In this document: positions 1 to 14,400 of the stretch, one piece after another
Position numbering within the stretch: the stretch's first letter is position 1
Layout of the letters: every line of letters begins with the position of its first letter
The notes under the pieces: model-generated
The model's input: the letters and a program-made list of their open reading frames with translations, nothing else
Database searches by the model: none
What the model was told of the DNA's origin: nothing
From: Rhabdornis inornatus
Lineage: Eukaryota; Chordata; Aves; Passeriformes; Rhabdornithidae
Length of the DNA: 64,000 nucleotides
NCBI GenBank assembly: GCA_013397075.1
Contig: VWZS01004469.1
Coordinates: 1 to 64,000, forward strand
Direction: 5' to 3'
Translations under genes and position numbers: made by a program

Positions 1-1215
1 CTTCCTAAGTCTCATCTCCATCCCCACAAGGACATGGACCAAGATTTGGGAACGTACAGCCCTGCACTGCTGTACAGCCTTTGTCAGTCTGTCATTGCTG
101 AAACGCCACCTTCAGATGAGCAGGGGCAGCATTGTCCTTCATGGAGGACAAGTGCAGAGTTGAACTTCCTTGTCCATTAACCTCAATTAAAACATGCCAT
201 CAGTTGCTCATTAACAACAGGGACATCAGTTTGCTGGCAAAGGTGGCCCATCCAGACAGTTCTAATCTAACACTCGCTGCAGCACTGTTCTTTTTTCCTT
301 ACAGTAATTGAGCTATTTCTGCTTTGAGGGGAAGAACCAAGCAACCTCCATCACCTGCCTGCCACTACTTTCCACAGTCAGTGAAGTCTCGAGCAGCACC
401 ACAGCTTCTGCAAACTGATATACAAGCACATCAGACCCAGTTGTTTTCGACCCTTCTCTTCCATTTAGCTTAAGTCTATGTTAAGAGCAGCCCATTCATT
501 GAACTACCAGCATTGGCCATGTAATTATGGGGGGAAATGTAAAGTTTTCCACTCCTTGAAAAACAAGATAATATTTGTCCCCGTAACAAAAGCAGTGGTC
601 CTAAGGTAAAGTGTCTTCGCTTTTTGAATAACAAGACAATTAGGGCAAAAATCACAAAAAAAAGGGCATTTACCTTCTCTCAGATGCTGCTCCATATAGC
701 CTGTGGCAGACTTCACCAATGACCAGATGATCACCTTTAAAACTCCCCTTCCCCAAATCCAGTCACTCTCCAGATATGCAGATATGACAGAGCAAGAAAC
801 AAACTGTAAACAACAGGCAGTTTCCATTGGCACTATGGTAATCCCCTGCTAAACACTATCAAAACCAGGGAGTTCCCCAGCCTGTCAAAATCTTCAAAAT
901 CAAAAGAACAGTTCCTGTCTACAACAGCACAAAGGAAACCACTTAGCAATTCCAAACCTCAAGGAGAACAAACCCACAAAACATTAAGAAAGATATTTCA
1001 ACATCAGCTTTGATAAACATGTTTAATAATCTGCTACTTTACAGGACAGTTATTCAAAAGCTGGGCTTGAAGAGAAACACTGAGACTTAAATGCCAGTTT
1101 TCCAAAACCCACACCTAAGACTTTGAGACATCAAAAGCCAGGTTTGTTCAGTCTAATGAGAACTGCACAAGAATCTCAGAGTTGTGGTTTTGCTAAAAAT
1201 GGACATTGTACATAG

Positions 1216-1237
1216 TGGGGGGGNGGGGGGGGGGGGG
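1216..1237. repeat. Poly-G tract with an ambiguous base
   Basis: A run of about 21 G residues is interrupted by one N at 1224. Homopolymers of this length are a common point of read failure, so the true length is uncertain. It lies downstream of the METTL14 stop and would be C-rich in any METTL14 read-through RNA. Confidence 0.9.
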
Positions 1238-1680
1238 TCACTGTCTCCACACTGCACTGGATCAGCAGCAGCCATTCCCAGATGTGTGCAACACCCGAAG
1301 GCAAAGGCAGCACTCAGGTCCATCGGTGTTCCCTGTAACCAGGCTGTGATACTCACACCTCCTCCCGTGTGCAATCCTCCCTCCAGAGAGGGAGTGACAC
1401 TGCTCTTCCCTCTCACGGAACACGGTGTTGCAGACACACTCGGGGGGAAAATGCCCTCTTCAAGGAGCAACCCAGACCCGTGCACAACTTCTGGGCTGCA
1501 CATGAATGCACAGCTTGGTGCTTTCCAGGAAGCACAACACACAACTGCACAGAAGTACCACTCTCCCCACTACTGACATGACAGGTGAGTGACTATATAA
1601 CACAGATTAAAAATTAACCTTTTCCTATTCCCAGGAATAATTTGGGAAGTTCAAAGCAAATAAGAAAAAATAGAATTCTA

Positions 1681-1686
1681 TTTATT
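1681..1686 (-). terminator. Candidate METTL14 poly(A) signal
   Basis: TTTATT on the plus strand gives AATAAA on the minus strand, about 490 bases after the METTL14 stop. The minus-strand sequence beyond it is T-rich, as expected of a downstream element. It is the first canonical hexamer I see after the stop. Longer 3' ends remain possible, for example through the ATTAAA at 1022-1027. Confidence 0.5.
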
Positions 1687-2177
1687 TCATTTGCTCCTTG
1701 GTTTCAGAGAAGTTAAAATAGGTGTCAGTACAGACACAGCACTTTTTCTTCCATACGACGGCAAGTCTGCTGTGGCCATGTATTTCAGAACTGCATTTCA
1801 TGCCTGCTCCAGCATATTAATGCAAGTCAGTCCAAACCCAAACCTCCAAAGACAGAGGAGGAATCCATGTTTTGGAGAAAATGAAGTTGAAAAAGAAGTC
1901 TCCATTTTGCAAGGTTCCTAAGGGGTCGTTTCCATCCTACCCGTGGTGTGAAGGGCTGGTGCTCTCTACTGTGAGTTCAGTGCTGCCCGTGCAGGACATG
2001 GCCAGGTGAGGGGCTGTGCCAGACTGCAAGGCCGACTTCTGGAGCAGCGTGCACCAAAAACAACTGTAAAAGTCATCTAGCTTGAGTCCCCAGAGGAATT
2101 CACTGTAGGAAAAACAAGACTACAGAAAAGAATCCCAGACAAGGCGCAGGCTGGGGCAGCAGACCTCAGTCACCTCC

Positions 2178-2491
2178 TCAGCGGGTGGGGAAGCCCCCTC
2201 GATGGGTCCCTCCACGGCCCCCTCTGAAGCCGCCCCGCTCACCGCGGAAGTTGGTTCTGTTCCTCTCCCTGCCCCTTTCTCCCCGGCCCGCCGAAGTCCC
2301 TCCTCTTCCTCCTCCCCTGGGGGCACCCCCGCCCCGGTCGGACTTGGACTTGGGAGGCGGGGACTTGGGCCGCAGCCTCTCGATCTCCTCGGTGCAGCCG
2401 GTCAGGTGGGAATTGGGAGCCGTGAAATACGAGGAATATGTTTCCGCGTTGAAGTTGCTGTTTGTTAGGGTGGGTCCTACCGTCAGCCAAC
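2178..2491 (-). CDS. METTL14: METTL14 coding exon 11 (C-terminus, RGG tail, stop)
   Basis: This exon encodes residues 356-459 and ends in TGA (plus-strand positions 2178-2180). The acceptor follows a T/C-rich tract ending in CCCCAG. It carries the end of the methyltransferase fold, Ser399, and a GC-rich tail full of RGG, RGGF and GGRGG units. Such tails bind RNA and are targets of arginine methylation. The tail contains a GERG segment that I do not recall in the human protein. Confidence 0.97.
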
Positions 2492-5400
2492 CTGGGGAAC
2501 AAAACCACAGTCAGCAGGAGCAGCAACAAACTCCAGGCTTCAAGGCCATGCTGAACTTCTTCCAGTAAGCGAACACTCGAGTGACAGGGAGAAACACTCA
2601 GCTACAAATCAGCAGCACTGAACAGAAGGAAAAGTCACCTCTAGAGTTGTTGCAAAGTTAAGATTTCAGTTGGGTATTTCTAAGGGCTTATTTTCCTTTT
2701 AAAAAAAAAATTTATTACACACAGCTGTGGCAACATTCATGCTGTGCTTTCACAAGCCCCTACCCCTTCTTCCTACTTGTCCTTACACCACAATGTTTAA
2801 ACAACGTATTTAAAAAATACAGAAGTTCAACCAGAGTAACCTGACTGTGACATACTGACATACAAAATGCACTGGCAGTTCAATCAGGACTGAACACCTG
2901 AACAGTGTGTCCTGATCCATGCATTTCTTGCACTTTGCATCATGCTAGATGCAGCGCCCACTGTGAGACACTGCATCATCAGACACTGGCAACAGCACTA
3001 AACTTGTAGGGGTTGAAAATGAGTTGGCGAAAGAAATCACTTTTCTGAGAAGTGTAAACATATGGGAGAAAAGGAATCTCAGCTGGATTTTGTTATGCTC
3101 ACTGATGAATTAAACACATGGATGGGCAAAAATATTGGTTAACAAAAATCTCTCTTCTGGAAAAATTATAGAAAATAGAGTTGTCATAAACTTTCCAAAC
3201 AACAGTTCTGTGACTGACACATCTTCACATACACCAAAAATGTATCTCCTTGAAATCTGCCGTCTGACCTGTGACATAGACCTGGGAACCTCTTTAGGAG
3301 CCCGAAATGAATTGTAGTGTTTGACAAAAGCAGCACAGCAGTTACCTGGTCGAATTGTGCTGTCCCTACCGAAGAGGTGCAGCCGCCGTCGCCCGAGGCA
3401 GAAATGCTCGATGATGTGGAAGATCTCCACGGGTTTCTCGATGTTGCCGATCTCAGGCTCCTCGGTGATGATGAGGTCGATGTCCACGTTGGCGTGGATG
3501 AAGTCGCCGTCGGTGCTGCGGCGCACGGTGCCCTTGATGCCCATGAGGCAGTGCTCCTGCAGACACACAGAGCTGGCACCTGCCACACCCACTGCTGTGC
3601 CAGGGGAGCACAAGGGACAGCAAGGGCACTTCTAGCACAGGACATCCCACTCTTACAGCAGAGAAAAGGCTGAAAACATGAACTAGAGCAGAAAAGCTGG
3701 AGCTACCAAAGGAGCCATGTGACAACAAAGCAGAGCAGTACTTTAAGCTGAAGCTTGATAAACTACACTATGAGGTGGTAAAACTCAAATCAAGGCTGAA
3801 GTCAGATATCTGGACTTCTTCAGTTGCAGAACTTTAGGCTTGAAAGGCTGAGAAATCTCCACAAGGCAAAAGAGAAAAATGTGATGGCAAGAGCAAGGAA
3901 TGGTTATTAATTATGATTAATACCTGCCTTAGCATTTTGATCCTAACTTTATATATATAATGATTTTTAAAGTTTTCAGTCATAAAACAGACAGTGGAAA
4001 TAAGATGTACATTTTCATATTGTACCTCTGTTAATAAAGCAGCCCTCAGAATTCCCCTCAGATTCCTTTCTAGAAGATATTACTGCATAAAACCCCACAA
4101 CCACTATCACACTGTCAGTGCACTCTCAGGCCGCTCATCAGCATTACCAGTGTTCCCCAGCTGTAACATGCATTGCTTTCCTTCCTTCCCCAACACTGCA
4201 GACCAATTTAAGGAGTGGTATGTGGCACCCATGAATGAGGAATCACCATGATTGTTCCAGGATGAAAAGAGGCTCCTGCATACTTATTTCAGAGCTCTGT
4301 TTCTGGGAATATCAATCTCGGATGAGCCATGCTCCCCAGGATGAGATACTCTGACTCACTAAGCGCCACCAGATGCCTCAGGAAACAGTTGCAGACAAGA
4401 GCACGTAATCATTCCCAAATTTTGGAAAGGGTTTGCAGAGTTAGTGGGTAAACATGAAAGGCACAACATCAGAGCTGTCAAATCTATGCAGATGGTATTG
4501 CACTCATGCAACATGGGTTTGGACCTGCAGTTTACCTAAGTGAAAGGCAGAATACTGCTGAGCAAATCACCCACCAAGCCAAGCCTCCTCAGTCTAGTCC
4601 TTAGGAGAACTCTCCCAAACATTTAACTTCCATATCGTGTCACTCACAGATAGCTGGGATCCTCTGGCAGGTGGCACAACACTGAGCATCCATGGAGAGA
4701 CGCCTCAGCCACACAGAACAGAACACATCTGCTGCTCTAAGCACTGGCAAACTCAGCCTGCCAACTGTGTTTGTTTCTGAGCAAACTCACTCCATTTTAA
4801 GTGTTTATCACAAACAGTGACCTCAGTCCAACTCTTGCTCCATAAACACAGGAATTCCCCCACACCAGAAACTATTTTTCCTTGCTAAACAAAGACATAA
4901 AGTCCCCTCAAATCCTCCTGTGTTAGTTTTAACCTTGCCCTCATGAGCAAACTGCACATATTTGCAATACTATATGAAATAAACACTCAATATTTATACT
5001 TACAAATATTTATAACTAATACAACACACTTTCAAACAAACTTCAGATTAATGTAAATGAAAGTCAAAGAAAGATTCCAGATATCCTAAAGAGAAGTTTA
5101 TACTCCTAACAATAGCCAGTTTGAGACAGACTTGAGGATATTTAATGCTAATGAATGATTAATGAATGAGGAAAGAGACCTGAGGTTCACTGACACTTGA
5201 AATTAATAAATTGCCAACCAGCTCTCTGCACTCAGTAAAACTGCCAGTTACACTCACATATACCCAAACCAATTATTTATGAGTCCAATTTACATTTCTC
5301 TCAGTTTCTGAACAACAGACATTTGAGTCACAAACCTAGAACACTTTTTTTTTCTCTGCACCTCCTTCAGTACACATCCTCCACAAAGCATCTTAGAAAA

Positions 5401-8400
5401 ATGTTTGGTTTAAACCAAGCTGACCCATTCTCTCACTTGTGCTATGCAATCAGGAAGGCAGGAGATGCTGTCTGAGCTCTGGCTCTGCCAGACCTCTCTC
5501 TGGTCCAAGCTCTGGGCACACACCTGCTCGTGTCCTTTTTGAACCAATAGCCAATCTTCTCCAGTTATTTTTTATTAATAGATTCAGTTAAAAATCTACA
5601 GATTTAAAGACTTATTTTGACATTGAATTTAGTCAAATTCTATTGCTAAATTTAGTTCCATAAAATGTGCTCTGCAGAACAGAACTTGGAAGTCCTCCTG
5701 TTGTCTTTCTCACAAGCCTGTCACCAACACTGGTGTGTTCATTAGCACAGAATGAGAGACAGAATGCAAACAGAAGAGGAACGGAGCCAATTCTTTACCT
5801 TGGTTCTTTGGAAGACAGCCTTAGGGTCTAGAGTCTTGGTCTTGCCAGGGTTGTTCTTGTTTGTTTTAATCCAGCAAATGTCCTCACATCTTCTGTAACC
5901 CCATTTGCGCAGACACTAAATGTTAGAAACAAATAAAACAGTTCACGCTGCACAAAAACATCAAGTGACCTGCACTGAACACTCACTTAGGCCTTGACTT
6001 TTCCTACTCAAGGACTGTCCAGCTACTACAAACCTGTTTATGACCAAACCCAGTCTATCTGGCCAACTTCAGACTGAAAAACAGCCAAAGCAAACACATC
6101 AGTAACCACAGGCTGCCCTTAAACAGTTGTCTGTGAATTGTTTTAATGGAAAGCACTGCTCGAACTGAATACAGCAGGAGCCAGTTGGGAATTCTTTGTG
6201 CAGCATCCCCAGCACAAGCAGCGTTTCCCTGGCATGCAGAAAGATAACAATTGTATCTCAATTTATGAAACAGTAGGACCTTTCTCCTAGCATGAATATT
6301 TCTGGCAGGAAACTACTGAGACTTCTGTTAAAAAAGTTGTAACTTGGTAACCTGCTCCTCTGTCAACACACACACATCAAAACCAAGACCCAAGGAATTA
6401 TGCTTCCTCACATAGTCAATGATTCATCTGGACATTTACGGTATCTAAACAGTTAATGCCATTTAAAAATCACATATCCTCTAACACAGTAACAAAACAT
6501 CCCTCAGTAGTTCGGGCTGAGAATTCTATACAGGGAAAAGTCAAAGATAAAAATAAACTCTTAAGCCTGTCCTTGTTAAATTGAATTAAAACAACATCTT
6601 ACCACTCGGCCGAGATCCAGACCCTCGCCTGAGCCGCACCACAGAAACACAAATGACCTTGGGGCTGCAATTTCTTCAATTTCCAATTTCATGATCTAGT
6701 AATAATAAGTGCAATAAAAGCATTCTTGAATTAAATACAAATCACCAGTTGTATCAGGAAGAATACTGAGTCTTGAGGCATGGTCACAGAAACCATTAGG
6801 AAGCAGGGAACAAATTCCTTGTTCTGCTTTGCTTGTGTGCATGGCTTTTGCTTTCCCCATTAAACTGCCTTTGTCTCAAGCCGTGAGTTTTCCAGCTTTT
6901 ACTCGTCCAATTCTCTCCCTGACCACACTGGTGGAGGAGTGAGACAGAGACTGCCTGGGGCTGGGCTGCTGGCTGGGATGAAACCATCACAAACAGAAAT
7001 TCTGCCTGTATAAAAAATTTTAGACTTAAAAGACCAATACAATCCACATGATCTCCTCCTCAAATCTCTGCTTCGTTCTATCATTCCACTGGCAGCAAAA
7101 CCATTTAATACAGAAGCAACAGTACTCTGTTTCTTTTCCTCTCTAAGTACTTGCATGAAGGTTGTGAAGACGTTCTAAAAATTTCAGCTTAATTCCTACC
7201 ACTAATAGTGAAGACATTCTCTCAATTTTCACATTTAGTAAAAGCAGCCAGAATTCATGAGGACAGTGGTTCAACAATGGCAAATGAGTAACATTCAAGA
7301 TGAGATAACTTCGGATGCAAAGCATCTGTTAGTCATCACAAGTTGAAAGGATTCATCTCTAACTTGCTAACACATCAAATCAAGCTTCATTCAGTGCCAC
7401 TCCGAGGAAAAATAATGCAGTAGGAGCCATTCTAAGAGGATGTAACTCCAAACTAGGAGGATGAGTCCTGCCTCCAACACTCCAGTTTTTCTGTTAGGAT
7501 GAAACGTTTTTGCCCTCGGCAGCACTGCCAGGCACCATTTTTGAATAAATACAAGAAAAAGAATTCCACAAGTGAGGTTTATCTATTTTGTTAAATTTCT
7601 AGGGATTATTACTGGTTTGACCATTAAAATTTCCTACCCAATCAATAACTGGAGACCAGAGGAATGTCAGTAAAGCAAACTAACCTGCACTTTTTACTGG
7701 AAGATCAGCAAATTAAAAAGCATGCCTTAAGAATCCCAGGAATTTCAAGAAACAAGGGAATATTTTCAATGGACAGCCAAAAATCAAACAGAAAGCTTAG
7801 TGAAGGTAAGGGCAGAGAGAAAACCCAGTTTTCAGCCCGGCTCAGAGAGAACAGAAAGTTGTATTTACTAAATTAAACCCTATTTGATTAAACAAATTTA
7901 TGAGATGTTCTTCACAGCAAAAAAAGGTACTTACATCATCCCAGGTCCAGCATTTTTCATTGGCAGTAATGCCAGTCTCTCGATAATATTCTTCCAATGG
8001 TGGCTCCAGCAGAATCACATCAAATTTGGACTTCAGTTCCCTAATATCAAAGGCTTCCAAGTCTGCTTGCAAATACCTGTTTAAACAGAAGATGCCAGAC
8101 TACTTGGACAAGGTTCAACGGTGGCCTGAGAACCACACTCCACACAGCACTTGTGTGCAGCCAGCTAAGAGCAGGGTCTCCTGGGTGGGCTGTACATCTC
8201 AAATGCTCAAAATCCAGAGGAGAACCATTACACACCCTCACTTAATCGAGGCTGGATGCTCTTGCATTATGTTTTTTAAGTAGTCTGAATAAACAGTTTT
8301 TAGGATTCTAACTTAGCAAGCAGGAAACAGATGTCCACACAGACTGTACAACAATATCTAGTGCAGACTCACTGCACCTTCTGTACACCTGTGGGCTATA

Positions 8401-11400
8401 ATAGCAAGAAACATAAACATTAAAGAAGCAAACACTGTCTGCCTGGCTAACTGGGAAAGTGGCATATTTCTACAATTAATCCAAAGATGCTAAATACTAG
8501 AAACATTGTTACTTTTTATATAGTATACGTGTATTTCTCTATTCCTGTACCAAGCAGAATTCCCCCCCACATTGATTCTATTAAATACATGCTCACACAC
8601 ACTCTTATGACTCTCCTTCACACCTGCACACCACTCACTGCTCTATCACTATCCAAAAATTACACTGCCCTCCCCTAAACTCCTTTAACCTTTGTAAAGC
8701 TGATCAGTAGACCACTACCTTCCCCTTCCCAAAAGGTGTGTGGAAGAGATCCATCTGTGCACTTGGTGTTGTCAGAAGGCAGCATCTGATTACTGGTTTT
8801 CCCCCTATTATACTTTATGACCAAAGCATGCCTAGCTTACAAGAGCAGGTTGAGTTCTGCATTTTGCACTCAGTTGCTCAAACAACTATCTCATTGGGTT
8901 TACGTGACTATCACTAAGTAAGTGGATTTTTGTGGTACAGATTAAGACTACTGCACACGGCAAGCATAAGGTTCAGAGAGGTCTGAATCCCTGGAGCAAC
9001 ACGCTGCACCCTGAGGCTGTGTCTGACATTCAGCAAAATCTCCAAGGTAATTCCAAGTCAAGAAGGACAAATGACTTGCAGTCAGCCTAAACATTTTTGT
9101 CTTCAACTCCAAAGTAACATGATTGATGGATACTGAGATAACAGCTGAACACTACACAAAAACCAGCTGCTACAAGAAAAGCTAAGGTTATATTAAGAGG
9201 TCAATTTTTAAAAGTTCTTCATGTTATCATAAACCACATGAAAACATGAGATTCACCACCACATGATACTCTTTTAGTTCCCAAATTAAAGCCCGCAGCC
9301 AAATCAGTTGACAATTTGGTCTTAAAAAAATCAAAGCTTTAGAGACTATAAATAATCCCACATTGGAAAGAAAATCTGTTTACACACTGTATTAAACATC
9401 CAGATTAAATTAACAAAACCAGAGTGATCTTATTCTTCTATGCTTCAATTGATTCATTTGTATACACAAACAGAAAGAGAAAATGTAAATTCTAAGCAGG
9501 TGCTGAAGATAGAGGTTTGCAAAGCAGACAGCTAACTTCAAACAGGTCTGGAGAAGAAAGGCATTTTCCACAAGAACACTTACATGGGAGGAGTGTTAGA
9601 TTTAGATATCAGCTCATCCTTCAATCTGATGAGCTCTCTAAGTTTTGGATATTCTTCAAACCTATCTGCTAAGCCTAAGAAGAAGAAAACATGAAGTTAA
9701 CAACTACTTAACAGATTAAATCTCTATCAATTAAGCATTGTCCAGTATTCTGAATAGATCCAAATGTTAATACTTAGTCTGATTTTAATTTTTGTTAGAA
9801 CAAAGCAAACCCTTTAAAGCAGTTTCTCGTTCAGTACTTGACAAAAGCCTTCTGCCCTCACCCAGCTAATCAGGGCTGTTACTGATGCAGTGTCTATGCT
9901 CTGATCTTCTCCAGAGCACTACAGTGGATCAGGAATTCACAACTCCAGTTACTAGAAGGAAACAACCTTTTATTTAAACTGAAAGTGCCAGGATGATGAA
10001 AGAAGTTATTTTGGTTTTACCCCATCCATAAATTTCTATAAAGATCTAATGAACATTAATTCACAGCATAGTCTGTGTAATCTTTGATGACTGTTTCCAA
10101 GGTGGCAGCTGGGGTTCCCTGAGGCAACCCTTACACTGGGATTTGGTGTTGTGGTGGCAGCCATGAAGATCTGAACACATGTTCCTACATGTAGATTTAT
10201 GATGTCAATTTTCCAAACTTTCATGTGTACAGAATGCAAAGGAGAGATTAGATCTTTTGCAGCAAATGCTGTAAAAAGGAAAATATACTTTGAAGTATAT
10301 TTCATTCTCCCTTAGAGACAATGGGTTTGCTACTGCCAGCAGCAGGTTCAGCATAAACCAACAAGGTACGGTTTCTGCTTCCCAAGCAGTATCACTTCAA
10401 CTTTAGTAGGAGTTATTTAAAAGCCTTCATGTTCATTTGAAAGTACAACTTGGAATGATACCAATAAAATGGGGAAAAAAAAACTCACCCAAACCCACAA
10501 ACACTTCATCTCTCTCCTTATTTTAATTCAAACTTCTTAAATCCCAATCCTAAGAATGCAATAATAAAAGCAAAGTTCTCGGTGTCTAACCTTTATTATC
10601 TCTTGCTACTCACGCATAAAACACCCAACAGTTATTTTCATCCTTTTCCTCACATATGTAACAGCTTAAAGCTACTGCTGCATTCTCCTGATTTCCACCA
10701 CTGTGCTGCTTCCAGCCTGTGTGAGTCCAATACCCCTGGGCAGCAGCAGCTAGGCAATAGATGCAAAAGAATTTTCAATCAAAATCCCTCAAACTAACCA
10801 AACCCAGACCCACATGTCTCTCCCTCTTTTCCAACAGCAACATCAGAAAGATACAGCTGGGTGTTCTAGAACCACTTGTTTTTCTTTGGGCCACCTGCAG
10901 TAACTTGTAGCACCTCAGCAGAGATGTGTTCACAGTGTAGAAAATGTGTGCTCACCAATGTGCAGCTGACATAGCTCAGCCCTCTTAAAGGCTCTGGCCC
11001 AGCTGCTGCTGTGTTCATCTCCACACCAACACCTGCATAAGTGTTCATCCTGTCCCTTCCCTGAAATCCTTACACAGCAAAGAACTCATGGCACACTACA
11101 GGGGCTGCTGTTTCTCTGTACTCATTTCCAAGAAGAGTGTAGAACTGCCTCAAGTGCTTTTAAGATAAAGATCCAATTGAATTAATTTTTCTTAAAAACC
11201 ATCCAGATGTGTTTCACAGAACCATCCACGAAATATAGAGAAGAATAAAACTAAAAGCCTCTGGAGGTAAACCAAACCCCTTTGGGCTGCCATCTAAAAA
11301 CACAATCCCCCTGTCCTGGCAGTCTCACACTTGATAAAATACAGAGAACCGTTGCATAAAACTGCAGAGGGAGACGTCCTGCTCCTTTTATAAACCAAAT

Positions 11401-14400
11401 GCCAGGCACCATTCTGGGAAACAGGACCAAATCCTGCCTTAGTTTTAGCAAGTTTAAATTCAGGCCCAGTGTAGCATCATTTCAGTAATAAGTTATGTCT
11501 GGATACATGTAAACTTGAAAAGCAGCATCCTCTAAACCTGGGCATTCTAATGAGCTGTCAGCAGTTACCTAATTTAGCTGGGAAACATGATCCATATTGC
11601 TTCCTGACTTAAATGTCAGTATTTCCCATACTTTACATGCTTAAGAGACAATACAGCCCTGTACACAGATGAACTGTAAACTTCCAGAGGTTTCAAGATC
11701 TCCTCATTAAACTCATCTACTTTCTGGAATCAAAAGAGCTTAGGATGGAAAAAAAAAAAATCTTCCTGGTGAAATACTTTCAATAAAACCAAGGATAAGA
11801 ACAGTCTTGATAATAATGATGTCCTAAGTAAGTGAAAATAAAAACATTCATATAGATCTCCATACTGGTATGTATGCACACTGAGACAAACTAAGGAAAG
11901 TCTGTCTATCTGCACTTCCCAGAAACTGTAAGGAATTAAAAAAGGCGAAGAAAAAGAAGTGCTATTGAATCAAATGAGTCATGTTCAAACAGTTTCTGGC
12001 TGTGACATACCAACGTCTCTGATGAAGTTCTGGGGTCTGTGTCCTGTATCCACAAAGTGCTGGCAGTAATCGTTGTGTGGATTTAGGCTCTGGGTGCCCT
12101 GGAGAACAGGAAGAAGTTCAGTGAGACGAACAGGAGATAAGTGGACATAAACAGACACATTGTACGTGTTACTCTGATAAATGAGAAAGGAGCAGATTAT
12201 CTTTCCAACATGCCTTTGTAAGTTCCACCAGTCAAGACCATCCTTTCAGTTCCAAAGCAGGCCCACCATTGCTGCAGCTCACTGCAGAGCAATGACTGCC
12301 TCAGAACAGTGCAAACACCAGTTACAGTCAGATCTGTCACAGGCAGCTTCTGTACCTGTGACTTCCAAGCCACTACTTCAGCCTTTAAAGCTGTATTTCA
12401 GATCCCACCAGCTGCAGAAACAGTTTGACACAACTAGGCCAGCTCTGATTACACTTCCAATTGCAAAAGCAGCTCACCTTAAGAAAGGTACTGGAATCTT
12501 TGTAAATCTCTTCTTCATAGGGCAGGTTTTCTTCATCTTGCTGTAGCTCTACTTCATCCTTGGAAATAAAGCAGGTATTACAAGTGTGCATACAAGATCG
12601 AGCTGTTTCTGTCCTTTCCTTAAGAAGCAGAATCACAATGAGAAGTGGACTGTCTTCTACAAACAGCAGATCCAGCTCCAGTGTTGGAGTGGGAAAAAAA
12701 TTACCTATTCCCCAAAAAGTCTGCACCTCTCTGACTAACAAGGAGAGTGTTACTGGGAAAGGCCTCTGAAAGAACGAAAAAAACAAGAACCCCTTCATTT
12801 CCAGCCCCTGACAGTGCTTTACAAGGTGCAGAACTTCACATTTTTGTCCCACAAAACTTCCATTATTTGGACTGAAAATATATATTTTGTTGAAGTTCTT
12901 CTGCAGCAGAACTTTTGAGCACTTATATCCATACAAAAATATCTTATTTTCCAGCCTTGGTGAAGTCCACACTTGGCAGAAACAGGTCATGGTACAAGTC
13001 AGTATTTCATCTGGACTGTCCTTAGATCTATCTTTAACATTCCTATTCTACAGCCCCAAAATTTACATGAAAACTATCTAGAGAGCCACCAACTGTTCAT
13101 TCAACAGGTTTCTGGGATTCAGAGATCTGTTACACTGATGTACTCTGAACACCCAACAGGGAACTCAGAGAGAACAGAAACTCACAAGAGACTCACTTCA
13201 CTTTCTTTCTTCCCACTGATCCTGGATCAACCCAGTATATACATTTATAAAACACAGAAGTACAACTGAAGAACTACTAACTGATATCATCTGCCATATT
13301 ATTACAGCTGTATTTACCCTATGCTACGTAAATTGTCTGAATGCAGAATAAAAAATTAAGTGTTGTGCCTCCCAATTTTGATCCCTCTAAATGTCAACAT
13401 CTTTGAGTAAGCTTCTGGTATTTCCACAGTGGAGGTTTGAACCAACTTGTGAAATGCCTGATGTGATAAATAGGTCACAGCTTCCCCTTCCCTATTCAGG
13501 TGATGAACTTAGAGATACACACTCTTTTTTTCTTGTCTGTTTAACCACATTAAAAAAAAAAGATTACTATAGGAAACAGCAGGAGTGTTTGCAAGGAAAA
13601 GAAATGTGCAGACAAGCAGCAGCAAGTGTTATTCAGACCAAAAAAAAAAAAAGCTGAAAGCTTGAGTTTTACTAAAAACTGCTTATGCCATCATAAGGTA
13701 CACCTGTTTCCCTCTTCCATCTTTGTCTAAATGTTGTCCTTCTGATGATAAGCACCAATTAAATACCTGAGTCATCCCAGTTCTCTTTTTGCCTTCATAA
13801 GTGATTTAAGAAGAGTCTTGTGGCCACAAACCACACTGCCAGCTTTCAAAGGGAAAGGACACAGTCACAGCAGTAACACAAGATTCTTGAACACGAGGTT
13901 CTTGTACATTAATTATCCGTGTTTTCCAAAGCATCTGCTACAGAGCTGCTGAGTTTGGGAAACAGAAACTCACAATATTCAAACATAGTTTGTTTCAAAT
14001 GACTGGAGAGACATGTAATCCATGATTCAACCAAGTAGCCTTTGTTCAGCTCCACAACAATGGCAGGGAAGCATCCCAACCCTGCAGGCCTCTGCTTGCA
14101 CAGATGAAGTAAACAGGGCAGTCTCAAATTAGGCTGGCAGACAGCAAAATAAAACCACAAGTGGTTTTGTACTCCACACAAAGTGAAAACTCCACAAACC
14201 AGACACTCACACAGGTTCAAACAATGGAGTCAAATCACCTGGGGAAGGCAACAGGTGGAACAGCACTCACAGCTCCCAGAGGGTGGTGAAAAGCCTCGCA
14301 GTGGCAGCAGAAACTCTAATCCCATTACACAGCACTTCCAAATACAGGGCAGGGAGCTCAACTAACCCTGGCACTACTGTTACAATTCCACAAGAAAAGA

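Larger units (their letters stand above)
1..2177 (-). other. METTL14 3' UTR and downstream flank
   Basis: There is no convincing coding sequence here. The part next to the METTL14 stop is the probable 3' UTR, read on the minus strand. An AATAAA lies at 1681-1686 and an ATTAAA at 1022-1027, both on the minus strand, so the UTR is about 0.5 kb or 1.15 kb long. A long G run containing one N sits at 1216-1237. In mammals SEC24D lies tail to tail with METTL14, so its 3' end is expected just left of this window; I cannot identify any SEC24D exon here. Confidence 0.55.

Noticed and set aside
1184..1576. 130-residue open frames either side of the poly-G tract
   Set aside because: They cross the ambiguous homopolymer, overlap on both strands and have no recognisable domain.
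3184..3728. Several long overlapping frames on both strands
   Set aside because: They are shadows of METTL14 exon 10, whose high GC content suppresses stops in other frames.
12385..12990. 201-residue minus-strand open frame
   Set aside because: Only the 27 codons of METTL14 exon 4 are real; the remainder is flanking intron.
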